DNA of 64,000 bases from assembly GCF_036417355.1 (NCBI RefSeq), contig NZ_CP143889.1:2542001-2606000 (forward strand), read 5' to 3'. Shown here in pieces: positions 26,649-38,600 of the stretch; the stretch's first letter is position 1, and each line of letters starts with the position of its first letter. Origin of the DNA: Akkermansia sp. RCC_12PD (lineage in GTDB: Bacteria; Verrucomicrobiota; Verrucomicrobiia; Verrucomicrobiales; Akkermansiaceae). Below the pieces are notes generated by a model. That model made no database searches, was not told the DNA's origin, and was given only the letters and a program-made list of their open reading frames with translations. The position numbers were made by a program, and so were the translations under genes.

Positions 26649-28838
26649 TTACGGTTCAAAGGGAATGTTCAGCGCCTCGTACGCCAGCATCCTGCACTGC
26701 TTCAGGTCCAGCTTGCCGGAAGGCAGCACCGGGATATGCTCCACGGGGATGATCTCTTTGGGGCACCACAGGGCGGGCAGCCCCTGGTCGATCAGGCCGT
26801 GCCGGATCAAGGTGCGCGCCTGGTGCACGTAATCCGTCACCAGGGTGGTCAGCAGGGCCACGGCTTCTCCCTTCGCCTGGTCCGGAATGGTGACCACGGC
26901 AATTCTCCGTTCGTCGTCAGTGGGGTCCAGGTTCCATATATTCATGATGGCTGCTTCCAGCGCTTCATGGGGGACCATTTCCCCGCCGATCTTGGAGAAG
27001 CGGGAGACGCGCCCCTCTATTTTAAGAAAGCCGTATTCGTCCGCGGCGCCAATGTCTCCGGTCTTCAGCCAGCCGTCCACGAAGATGTCCCTGTTCACTT
27101 CCGGTCCGCCCAGGTAGCCGGGGAAAATGTTCGGCCCCTTCAGCCAGATCATGCCGGAAGTGGTGACGGGCACTACGCGCCCCGTATGCGGACTGGTGAT
27201 GCGTACGGCAATGCCGGGCAGCAGCGCGCCTACGGTCCCTTTTTTCATGCCCGGAATAAAGTCGCCGGCGGCATTGGACGGAGCAGAGTCCACAAAATTG
27301 ACGGAACAGACGGGGGATGCTTCCGTCAGGCCGTATCCTTCACACGGAATGGTGCCGAATTTTTCCCGGAAGGCGGCGGCGAGGTCTTCAGGCAGTTTTT
27401 CCGCGCCCACGATCAGGTAGCGGACCGTCTTGAAAGTATCCGGTTCGCACCGCTTCATGAAGCCGCGCAGGAAGGTGGGGGTGGTAACCACCAGGCTGAT
27501 GCCGTACTGCTTGATCAGCGCGCCCAGACGCTTGGCTTCCAGAGGGGAAGGGTAGGTTACCATGTCGTATCCTCCGATCATCGGATACCACAGGCCGATA
27601 GTGATGCCGAAGCAGTGGAACACGGGCAGGCTGCCCAGGAACCTGCTCTGCGGGGCCAGAGTGATGCGGGAGGAACACTGGGAAATATTGGCAAGCAGGT
27701 TGTGGTGAGTGAGGGGAACCCCCTTGGGCTCTCCGGAAGAGCCGGAAGTAAACATCAGCACGGCTTCATCCCCGCCCACAGGCGTGTCCAGCCCCAGTTT
27801 CCTGATCATGAAACCGGCTGTCAGGAACTTGATGGCCAGTCCCCACCGCTTGGCGGAACCTTTGAGAAGGGGAAGTTCGCGCTCCATGAAAATCAGGTCC
27901 CGCTGGGGTGGCCACGGAAAGTTCTGGAGCTTGCGCATGAAGGTGTCCGCCGTGATGAACCAGTCCACGCCGGACTGTTTTACGGAACTGGCGAAAGCGC
28001 TTTCCGAGGCGGAATAATTGAAATTGACTGGGGTCTTGCCCGCAAACAGGCAGCCCAGATTGGCAATGGCCGCCCCTTTGCCTGGCGGCAGGATGATGCC
28101 CACCCTCCGGTTGGAGGTGATTTTCTTCAGTCGCCTGGCGAAGGCTATGGAAATGGCCAGAAGCTGGCCGTATGTCAGGGAAGTGTCGTCAATCCCGTCA
28201 ATAACCCGGCAATCCGAATGCTGCTTGAGACTGCGGAACAGCAGGGCGGAAAGGGAGCCGTGGAGCTGGGGCAGCGTGGCATACGCCTGGGCGGAGCATT
28301 CCAGCCATGCGGTGGTCAGGCGCGCGGCCATTTCAGCGCCCGGCGCCAGCTTGGGAAGGATGTAAATCTGGATGTCCGCCTGGGCGTCCGTATCCGCTTC
28401 CGCATCCAATACGGAGCTGGTGTAAAAACCCACATACACCGGGACGGGGGAAATGTGCAGGGCTCCCAGGGTTTTCATGACCCGCGGGGGAATCTGGCAG
28501 ATGGAACCCTTGATATGCGCCACAGGGCCGGGCAGGAAAACCACCCTGCGCCCCTGGTTGATGCGCTCCATGATCGCCGCGCGCAGGGCGATGGGGTCGC
28601 TGGTTTCCGCGCGAAACAGAATGCCGTCCGCCTTGGTGGATTCCAGATGGGCCGCGATAGCCGCGTCCGGAGGGAGGGCTTCCTCCACCAGGTAGGTAAT
28701 GCGGTCCCTGCCCAGTTCCTTTTCGAACATAAGCAGGGTTTTGTGGGACAGCTTGTTGAAAATCAGCAGGTCGCCGGCGTCGGATAGATGGGAGGTACCG
28801 AAAATGGCCATGAGGGAAAAATGAAAAACTTGCTCCAT
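26649..28838 (-). CDS. AMP-forming acyl-ACP/acyl-CoA synthetase with a degenerate acyltransferase-like N-terminus
   Basis: Residues about 220-729 form a full adenylating enzyme: P-loop-like MFTSGSSGEPKGVPLTH, the YGLTEASPVCSVNF motif, and the hinge WLKTGDIGAADEYGFLKIEGR, ending in the lysine-containing PSGKLDLKQCR. The layout resembles the synthetase half of Aas (2-acylglycerophosphoethanolamine acyltransferase/acyl-ACP synthetase), which reactivates fatty acids and re-acylates lysophospholipids. The N-terminal 200 residues (KADGILFRAETSDPIALRA, QGRRVVFLPGPVAHIKGS) occupy the place of the PlsC domain but lack a visible HX4D catalytic motif. It is either a decayed acyltransferase or another module. 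The start could also be ATG 28811. It lies 3 bp upstream of xseA. Confidence 0.8.
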   Translation of the reverse strand: MEQVFHFSLMAIFGTSHLSDAGDLLIFNKLSHKTLLMFEKELGRDRITYLVEEALPPDAAIAAHLESTKADGILFRAETSDPIALRAAIMERINQGRRVVFLPGPVAHIKGSICQIPPRVMKTLGALHISPVPVYVGFYTSSVLDAEADTDAQADIQIYILPKLAPGAEMAARLTTAWLECSAQAYATLPQLHGSLSALLFRSLKQHSDCRVIDGIDDTSLTYGQLLAISIAFARRLKKITSNRRVGIILPPGKGAAIANLGCLFAGKTPVNFNYSASESAFASSVKQSGVDWFITADTFMRKLQNFPWPPQRDLIFMERELPLLKGSAKRWGLAIKFLTAGFMIRKLGLDTPVGGDEAVLMFTSGSSGEPKGVPLTHHNLLANISQCSSRITLAPQSRFLGSLPVFHCFGITIGLWYPMIGGYDMVTYPSPLEAKRLGALIKQYGISLVVTTPTFLRGFMKRCEPDTFKTVRYLIVGAEKLPEDLAAAFREKFGTIPCEGYGLTEASPVCSVNFVDSAPSNAAGDFIPGMKKGTVGALLPGIAVRITSPHTGRVVPVTTSGMIWLKGPNIFPGYLGGPEVNRDIFVDGWLKTGDIGAADEYGFLKIEGRVSRFSKIGGEMVPHEALEAAIMNIWNLDPTDDERRIAVVTIPDQAKGEAVALLTTLVTDYVHQARTLIRHGLIDQGLPALWCPKEIIPVEHIPVLPSGKLDLKQCRMLAYEALNIPFEP

Positions 28839-29600
28839 TTATTCTAGCGACCTGATGCCCGGAGGGCAAGAAGGAAAGCCGTCGCCTTTCCCGCTGTCAT
28901 GAATGCACCGTGATCACCGGGGGATACAGATGGAAATTACCCTTTCACTTGTTATCGAAAATATACGGAATTTTTGAAAAACTTTTTCAGGGCCTGCAGA
29001 AATTTAAAAAAAAGGCGTCTGGCCGCCGTCGATTCTCCATATTTCGGGTCAGAGTGCAGACTGTTTTTCACGGCGGGATAAATTTATTTTTCTGTGTTTT
29101 CGTGAAAAAAATGATACTGGGAGAAGGTGGGGAAAGAAGTCTGAAGCAGTTTCTGTCAATTTGTAGCAATTACAATATCATGCAAATGAAAGACTTGAAT
29201 CAAAGGCTGCCGTTCCGCGCCTGTTGCATGCGGAATCCATTGGCGGAGGCGCGGAAAAGATGGGAACGGAATGAAAAGGAGAAGGGAATGTGCGGATTTG
29301 AAATCCGTTCAGAAAAGGAAACTCAGGAGAAAAATGTCTTTTGATAATTGCATAAGTATTTCATTTAAAGAATATTTTATAATAAATGGAGTGCATGAAA
29401 TTATTGAAAATAATTGTTATGTTCTTGAATTTGGTGAGAGGCGTTTGGAAGAAGAAAAATGATTTAAAGCATTGTAAATGGAACTTCCAGATTGACACCG
29501 GATTTCAAATTCGATAAACCGCTAATGATATAGAGAGCCTCCTCTGTTTTCCTGAAAAAATAGATTATAATTAAATATATTCATAACCAACATTTTATCT
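28839..29600. other. AT-rich intergenic region upstream of the first autotransporter
   Basis: No large gene is supported over 762 bp. A 42-codon frame with a good Shine-Dalgarno site (29334-29462) is listed separately. A TATAAT at 29566-29571 lies 30 bp before the autotransporter start and may be its -10 box, but no clear -35 is seen. The divergent acyl synthetase gene should have its promoter near 28850-28950. Confidence 0.35.
29334..29462 (+). CDS. Possible micro-protein, 42 aa
   Basis: An ATG preceded at four bases by AGGAG, an unusually good ribosome site for this genome, opens a 42-codon frame (MSFDNCISISFKEYFIINGV...RRLEEEK). It is acidic and AT-rich in codon use, unlike its neighbours. 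No family is recognised. It could be a leader peptide, an acquired small gene or chance; the ribosome site is the main support. Confidence 0.3.
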   Translation: MSFDNCISISFKEYFIINGVHEIIENNCYVLEFGERRLEEEK

Positions 29601-32600
29601 ATGAAGCTTCACTTGCCCTTGCAACTGCTGTCCGCCCTGCTTGCCTGCTGTGCCCTCGTTTCCGCCCCCGCCTATGCCCTTGATCTGGGAGCCAATGAAA
29701 CCATTACGGAGAATACGGACTGGACGGAAAATACAAATGTAACCGCCAACGTCACCCTGACCATTAACCCGGACGTTACAGTTACCCAGGAGACGGGTTC
29801 CCTGGTCATAGGAGCGCATACGCTGACGATTGACGGCGGAGGCACGCTCAGCATTCTCAGCACCGCTACGGAACACACGCTGGCGGCAGACGGGCGCCTG
29901 AATATCCAGGGCGGCTCCACGCTGGACCTGACGGCTCCGGATGCACGCCTTTCCGTGGCGCAGGATGCCAACTGGACCCGGTTCATCATCTCCGTAGCGG
30001 ATAACAGCGTGTTGAAAACACGCAGCATGGATGCAGGGAATTACGTATTCGGAGCCAGAATGACCAATAAGGAAAATTTACTCCTGTCCGGCGGCGGCAC
30101 CATTGAGGTGACAGCCACCGCGGCGGAGACGATATCCAACATCGGCTTTACCGTGAATGAAGGCGGAGGCAGCTACCTGGTGACCAATGCCGGAACGACG
30201 GTAAAAATGCGTCTGAACACTGACAAGACCATTCAGGTTGTTCTGAATGACGTGCTGACCCTGGGCGGTGCAGGCAATATCGAAGGCGGGGACAAGGATG
30301 ACATGTTCACCGGGAACGGAGGATTGAAGAAAGTGGGGGACGGAACGCTGACGCTGGGATTCGCCAATTCCTTTGGCGGCGGTGTGGAACTGAATGGAGG
30401 TACGCTGATTGTGGGTCATGCCGGCGGCATGGGCACGAACAAGGTTCTTTCCGTGACGGGCAATGCGGCCATCGGAGGCATATCCGCCGCGTATCAGGGG
30501 CTTTCCCTGTCTTCCGGCGTCACCCTTGACGTGTCCGCGGTGGACGCCGGCGCGGGGCTGACTTTAAGCGGGGGCTCCCTGTCCCTGGGCGGGCAGAACA
30601 CGATGACCGGCAACCTGAATCTGGGAACCGGCCTGTTCATTGATGCCAGCCATATGACGAAAAACGGGGACGCCCTGCTGGCTCTGAACGGTTCCTTGAC
30701 GGTGAACGGCAGCTTGCTGCTGGAGAATGCAGACGACGTTTCATGGGGCGCCGGAACATACAGCCTGATCAGTGCTACGGGAGGAATTACCGGGGATCTG
30801 GCCAACACCGTCCTGCTCGGGTCCCAGTATATAGGGAATTGGGATACGGCGGACAATGTCCTGAAATTCGTGGTGACGGAACTGACCTCCATAAGCTGGA
30901 CGGGCGGAGGGGACGCTACCTGGACGGTGGGGGGAAGCGGGACCAATTCTCCGTGGAGCGCCGGAAGCACTTTTGAAAACGGCATGGGAGTATCCTTTGG
31001 GGATATTGCCGGCAATGCTCCCCAAACGGTCAACATCGCCGGGCAGGTAAATCCCGGCCTGATTCTGGTCAACGCGGAATCCACCGATTACACATGGACG
31101 GGAACGGGCTCCCTTACGGGAAGTTCCAAACTCCAGAAGACCGGAAACGGAACGCTGATGATCGCCACGGACAACTCCGGCTTTTCCGGGGAAATCCTGC
31201 TGGGCGGCGGCGTGGTGGAAATGCAGAACGCCGGAGCGCTGGGGACGGGAAACATTATTTTCAACGGGGGCGCCCTCAAATACGGCACGGGCATCACGGC
31301 GGACATCTCCGGGCAGCTCAAGACGGATGCCCTGGCAAGCAACGCCATTCTGGTGGACACCAACGGGAATGCCGTGACGTGGGCCTCCCTGGCTGGGTGG
31401 ACCGGAACGCTCACCCGTTCGGGAGAAGGCAGCCTGACGCTGGGCGCAGGTACTTATGAAGGCAAGCTGACGAATGAGGGGACAGGCTCCCTGACCATCG
31501 GAGCAGGGAACTCCTCCCTGACCGGCGGCATTGGGGGCACCGTAAGCAAGACGGGAGACGGGACGCTGACCATCAACAGGAATGCCTTTACCAATTCCAA
31601 CGGCTCCACGCTCATCGTGGAAAGCGGGACTCTTTCTCTGAAACAGGATGAAGCGGCCTGGACCGGAAGCATGAATATTGTCCTGAAAGACAATGTGGCA
31701 ATGACTGTCCCCTATGGTGTCGGTGTGAACGGAACAGGGACGCTGACCATGGGTAAGGGGACTTCGCTCACTTTGTCAAATGGGGGCGGTACTTCCGGGG
31801 TGTTCAACATGAACATCATTCTGGATGCGGCGGGAGGGCAGGCTTCCCTGAGTGCGGGCACTTTCGGGAATAATACGTCCGTCGGGAGCACGATCAGCGG
31901 TACCGGCGATTTGAAAATTACGCATATCAACAGCAATCAATGGAAATTTACCGGAGGCTGGGTGAAAAACTCCTACGACGGCAATACGGAAATTATTGCT
32001 ACGGACAAGAATATTAATCTGACCTACGACGTAGGAAATGCCTCGGTTACCAGTGGACAGACTGTAACCCCCTGGGGGAAGGGGAATGTTACGATTGGAG
32101 GAGGTGCGGGTACGATTGCGGTGACATTCTCCGGATTGAATTCTAATGCTGCTATGGGAGGAGTTGCTCTGGATGGCGATATCACACTGAAAGGGGTGAA
32201 CGCCGCCACTAGATTGAATATTTTTACCGGAGCCTCCGGGAACATGGTTCTCAACGGCAAGGTTTCCGTGGAGACGTCCGGTTCCGGAACAGCGATGATT
32301 TCAAGCGGAGACATGCTCCGAATGGAAGGCGGCCTGGGCGGGACGGGAACGCTGGCGGTGAATACCAGAAATAATGTCGGGGCCCTGACGCTGGGCGGGG
32401 ATGTCTCCGGATTTTCCGGAACTCTGAATCTCACCGGCTCCAACCTGTACCTGGATGCGGATACGGCTTTGGCAGGAACGCTGAACGCCTCTTCCGCCAA
32501 GGTGACGGCCCTGCGTTCCCAGAATGTGACGGGAACTTTGAATGCCGCCTCCCTGGCCGTTGACGGAACCGCCCTGAGTGCGGATGGCGCTGTCCTGACG

Positions 32601-35600
32601 GTTGCCAATCTGGCGCTGGGCGCGGATGCCGGAGTGAGTCTGAACATTGACGGCAATGTAGCCGAAGGGACATACACGCTGGTGGGTTGGGACACCCTGA
32701 CGTCCGGGAACTTTGTGGATGCAAACTCCATGACCCTGACCGGAACCCTGGCGGGCCTGTATCAGGGCACGTTCACCGTGGATACGGCCGGCAAGACGGT
32801 ATCCGTCAGCGTGAGCATGGCGGATGGAGTGATTGTGTGGGACGGCAATCCGATCGGCGCAGTGGACAACACCAAGACGTACCTGTTTGACGGAACCCAT
32901 ACGGGCGCCGTTTCCTTGACGGGAAGCATGGACGCCAAGGCCATCTACTTCAACAACGGAGCGGGGCAGGATCTGGCGTTGACCAACAACGAAGGGGAAC
33001 TGGCCGGCAACGGTACCATCACCAAGCTGGGAGAAGGAAAGGTAAGCTTCAACAGCTCCAACGAAAATTACGCCGGGGCGGTCAACATTCAGGAAGGAAC
33101 AGTGGCCGTGACGGCGAACAAGGCGCTGGGTACGGGCACCGTAACGGTGGCGGGTGAGGGAACGCTGGAAATCGGCGTGGGCGGCAATATCACGGACATT
33201 TTGGGAGAAACGATGCCCGTGGTCAACGGCGGAACGCTGGCCTTCACTTCCGGGGTGGAAGTCACGCTGAACAAAATTCTTGACAGCGGCACGGGCGCCA
33301 ATCTGGAAGTAACAGGCGAGGGGACAACCCTGAACCTTCTCAATGACAATCCTCAAAGGAACATCGTCTCCACTTATGTGGGGACAGGCTCCATTCTGTC
33401 CATCACGGCGACGAACACTATGAACACCCTGCTGTCCGGCAGCCTGACCGTCAACGGCGGCAGCCTGAACACGGACGGCGACAGCTTCGGCTACACCGGG
33501 GCGACACTCGGTTCCCTGACGCTGCAGAACGGCGCCGTGTGGACGCTCACGGGCACCAAGCACAATACGCTCAATACCCTGAACTTGACGATGGACGCCA
33601 GTTCCGTGCTGGTCAACACCAGCGGCAATGGCTTCTATGTCCTCAACGGCAGCCACCGGATCAACACGCTGTCCAGCGCTTCCGGCATGTCCGTGTTCAC
33701 TTCGAACGGGGAGTTTAACAACAATAAAATGACGATCTCGGGGGCTACGGCCTTTAACATTGCCCGGGGCAACTTCGCACTGGATGACACCAGCACGGCG
33801 GACTTGAAGATAGACGTGATCGTCCAGGGCGGCAGCAACATCACCAAGACGGGTGACGGCGTTCTTCAACTGACGCGCGCCAACACATACTCGGGGCAGA
33901 CCCTGCTCAAGGAAGGAACGCTTCTTCTGACGGGCGCCGCCACGCTGGGCAATGGAGCCGGCGCCGTGACGCTAGGCGGCAACGGGGACGCTTTCCTGAC
34001 TTTTGCTGTGGACGGAGACCGAACGGTGGGCAATGCCATTGGCGGCACGGGCACCTTTACCCAGAAGGGGTCCGGAATCGTTACGCTGGGCGGAGCCAAT
34101 ACCTACACCGGCATCACCAGTGTGGAAGCCGGAACGCTGAAGGCGGGAAGCGCCACGGCTTTCGGGACGAGCTCCGTATCCCTCTCTTCCGGGGCCACAC
34201 TTGACATCGGAGACTATGCGCTCGGCAATGCCGTGGCCGTAAAGGCCGGTGCTTCCGGCGCACTTTCCACGGCATCCATCATCAGCAATGGAGGCACGCT
34301 GGGCAGCCTGACGCTGGGCAGCTATTCCCGGCTGAACGTCGATGGCAGCATGGCCCTGGCCTCCGGGGCGGCGCTTACTTTTGACATGACGGGTTTGACG
34401 GCGGGAGACAATGCGCTGGTGACGCTCACCGGCGGCCTGACGGTCAGCGGAACGCACAACCTGACCCTCTCCAACTACGAAACGCTTACCGATTCCGGGA
34501 ACTACTCCCTGCTGACGGTGGGAACCGGGACGCTCATGGTAGGCTCCTTCAATGTCGGAGAACTCATTAACGAGGCCCATCCGGAACTCACCTACATGCT
34601 GGGGCTCTCCGCGGACGGAAAGACGCTTCAGCTTAAAATAGAGTCCTCCGCGGACATGCTCACATGGAATGGAACGGCGGATGCCGGAACATGGAGCGCC
34701 GGCGACGTTTCCAACTGGACCTATGCGGGAAGCAGTACTAAGCCGACAAGCACGGACGGCCAGCCTCTGCTCTTTGACAACACGGCGGCCAACAAGGACG
34801 TGACGATCACGGGGAACGTGGCGCCGTCTTCCGTCGTGGTCAGCAACAGCGGTAATAACACCTACACCTTTGAAGGAGACGGCCACATTACTGGGGATAC
34901 GACCATTCTTACCAAGAGGGGGGACGGAACGCTGATCATCCGCAACACCAACAGTTATGGAGGTTCCACGTCCCTGGAAGGGGGCATTGTGGACATCAAC
35001 GGGGACGGAGCGCTGGGAACGGGCTCCATCATCTTCGGGGGCGGTACGTTGCAGGCCTCCGGGAACGTGACGCTCACGCAAATCATGGTGCAGAAAAACG
35101 CCTCAGACGCCGTGAAACTGGCTGCCACGGGCGCCGATACAGTGCTGACGGTAAGCACTGGCGGCCAGGACAGCTTCCTGGGGCTTAACTGGAATGTTTC
35201 CGGGAACGGCAGTGTCGCGCTGGGCGGCATTGCAGATACGAAGGTCCTTTCCGGCACCATCGCGGTGGCGGCCGGTTCCAAGCTCAACCTTTCCGGCGGA
35301 ACGGAAATAGCGCTTTCCGGCATCCTCAAGAATATCTCCGGAACCTTGGAGAAAACGGATGGCGGCTCCCTGCTCATCAAGACGATCAACGGGAATGACG
35401 CGCTCAACGGAACGTTGCGCAACAGCGGGGCAGACATCGTCTTCTCCGGTTACGGAGCGGCTACGTCCAACCGGACTGTCACGGTCAATGGAATGCTGGA
35501 TGCCTCCGTGGTCAATGCAACCTACGGCGTAACGCTGAACCTGAAACATTCCCAGAACATAGGCACGTTGCAAGTCGGCGGCGGAACCTTTGACGGCAAC

Positions 35601-38600
35601 ACGCAGGCCTCCGCAGTCATCGTCGGAACGGGGGTCACCCTCACAAGCAACAGCGTAACGCTGGGAGGAGACGTGGCCGGTGAACTCAACATCGCAGGAG
35701 GAACGGCGCAGCTGGGTGCTCTCGCTTTCAGCGGAACGGTCAGCTCCGGCATTACGCTGAACGGCAACGGTACGCTTACCATGGGCGGCAACATCACCGG
35801 AACCTCCGGTACGCTCACGCTGGGAGAAGGCACGCTCAACTCCAGTGCGGCCTGGTCCGCGGAAAGCGGAGTTGTGCTCAACGCGGCGCAGGGCAAAACC
35901 GCCACGGTAGACACCACGGGAGGGAACATCACCCTCAACGGCGCACTTAGCGGAACGGGCAGCCTCGCTAAAACAGGGACGGGCCAGCTCAGCCTTGGCT
36001 CAGCCAGTGCGGACTACGCGGGAACCGTAACGCTCTCTTCCGGCACGCTGGCCTTCCTGGCAGGGGCCGACGGTTACAAGGGCGCCCTCAACATCACCGG
36101 GGGCGAACTGCAGGGCGGCCAATACTACAGCGGCGCCAGCAAAAATGTCACCGTCAATGCGGCGGCCGGAGTCAGTTCCATCTCCCTGGGCGGTTTGAAC
36201 GGCTCCTCGCTCAAATCCATAGGTATTACGGATGCCGGTACGGTCATCAGCGGCATCAACGGGGCGGCCAGCCTGGACAGCGCCAATCTGGTCGTCGGCA
36301 CGGACAATGTCGCCAAGACGCAGGACTTGGCAGGCAGCGATTCCATCATTCAGTTCAATGAGAACGGAGCTACGCTGGACATCGCCAGCCTGACGCTCTC
36401 CCTTTCTGCGGACGTGGTCAACGCCATGCAGGGCTGGGGAGCCGGAGAACGCACCGCATGGCTCAACCTGACCAACGGATCTCTGAGTTACGGCACGGCC
36501 ACCTTCAACCCGCTTCTGGAAGGCCTGGGCTTCACCGTCACGGGTATCAACGGCGGCTCCATCGGTATCACGGGCGACGCCACGCAGATCTATGCGGTGG
36601 GCAGTGAAGACAAGGAAATCACCAGCAACGCGGAACTTGATCCCTACCGGGCGGTTATTGTGGACGGCAATCTGGCCCTCAACCTCCCTGGTGTGGATGA
36701 CGAGGCGGAAGGACTGACCATCAACAACCTTTCCGGAGCGGCTTCCGGAGTGATCACCATTACTGCAACCGATGACAAGACGGCCTCCGTCATCCTGAAC
36801 AACGAACTGCTGGGAAATGATCCCAATACGTCCGGACCCGACACGAAATACGCCGGAACCATTAACGGCGGCACGGCCAATATCACCAAGACGGGTGCGG
36901 GTTCCCTGGAACTTTCCGGCAGCCTGAACACGGACGGCGCGCTGGACATGCGGGAAGGCAGCCTGACGCTTTCCGGCACGGCGGACCTGGGTTCTATCGT
37001 ACTTGACTCTAGGGAGGCGGACAGTCTCTCCACCCTGAACGTCATCGGCACGGCAACTGCCGGAACGCTCACGGATGAAGGCAACGGCGGAACGCTCAAC
37101 ATTGGCGGGGACGGCAAGCTCACGCTTGATACGGCAGGTTCCGAACTCTCCAACAGCACTGTGACGGGTTCCGGTACGCTCCAGGTGGCGGACAACGCCT
37201 CCCTGCTATTCAACGGCACATCCAAGCTTGACGGCGTACAGGTGGAGCTCTCCACGAACGGAATGCTGGAACTTGGCAACGCAGCTAACAGCCTCTCCGG
37301 TCTTACGGGGAATGGAAGTCTAAACAACGGTTCCGCCCTGGAAATCACCGCCTCCGGCAAGTCCGTCTTTGAAGGCTCGCTGACCGGGGAAGGCAGCATC
37401 ACCATGAACGGAACGGGTACGCAGACTCTCAAGGGCAGCGGCTCCGCCGGGCAGTCCCTCAACGTTACGAAGGGAACCCTGGAGCTGATGGGCGCTGAAG
37501 GGGGCAACGGTTCCGTCACCTACAAGACGCTCACGGCAGGTACCGGCGGCCATGTGCGCCTCACGGCGGTGGGTGACGGCGTGGACGCTGTCAACACCAC
37601 GCTGACGGTCGGCAACGGCCTCAATCTGGCGGGGGCCAATCTGGACCTGGTCATCAACACCAACAGGGATGACCTCTTCGCCAACCCGGTCATTACGGTT
37701 CTGGCAGGGGATGTCAACCTGAACGGCACTACTGTTTCCCTGGACAGTCTGGGCGACTACGACGATCCGGCGGATCCAACGGCCAACCTCAACTTCACGC
37801 TGGTGGACGCGCAGGGTGCTGGCGGTACGGTAACGGCTGACGGCGCTTCGGTGACGTCCTCCGGATACTTTGACTTCTATTACCAGGAACTCGGCATCCG
37901 TGCGGAAGGCGGGAAAATCATCGTCAGCGGCATGGTCAAGACGGACAACGCCTTCATGGACGCGGCGGATACGGCCAACTCCGCAGCGGGAGCCAACCTT
38001 CTGTGGAACAACCGCGGCAACGCGCCCAAGGGTACGGTGTTGGGTGACCTGCGTGAAGCAGTACGCAACGACATCCAGTCCGGCAACGCGGGACAGGCCG
38101 CTCGTTCCATGGCGGCGTCGGCGGGTTCTACGGTCAACGCCCTGGGTACCGCCCAGCGCGACGCGCTGAGAGAACAAATGGGATGGATACGCAACCGCAC
38201 CAACCAAATGGGCGTCAACCCCGCCTACATCAACGAAGACCTCCCCTACTTCCACATGTGGATGGAAGGCACGGGCTCCTACGCCCAGCTGGACACCAGG
38301 GGTGATGAAAGCGGCTACAAGCTCACCACCTGGGGGGGCACCTTCGGGGTGGACGTGGACCTCAGCGACTCCTTCACGATGGGGGCGGCCTTCACGGCCA
38401 ACTACGGCGACCTGACGGCCAGCGCGGCGGACACGGCCGACGGCCACCTGGACAGCTACTACGCCAACCTCTTCGGCCGCTACCAAAGCAAGCGCTGGGC
38501 CCACACGCTCATCCTGACGGGCGGGTGGAACGATGCCAAACTCAACCGGACGGTGGACTACGGAGCGGGCAGCTACAGGACGCAAGGCAACACCAACGGC

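Noticed and set aside
25773-28787. 1004-codon open frame on the plus strand
   Set aside because: It is antisense to xseA and the acyl synthetase, which both have clear catalytic motifs. The translation is rich in Gly/His/Arg with no domain; long antisense frames are common in GC-rich genes.
28910-29344. 144-codon plus-strand frame upstream of the autotransporter
   Set aside because: Its composition looks non-coding (Phe/Lys/Arg mix from AT-rich DNA) and it has no motif or ribosome site.
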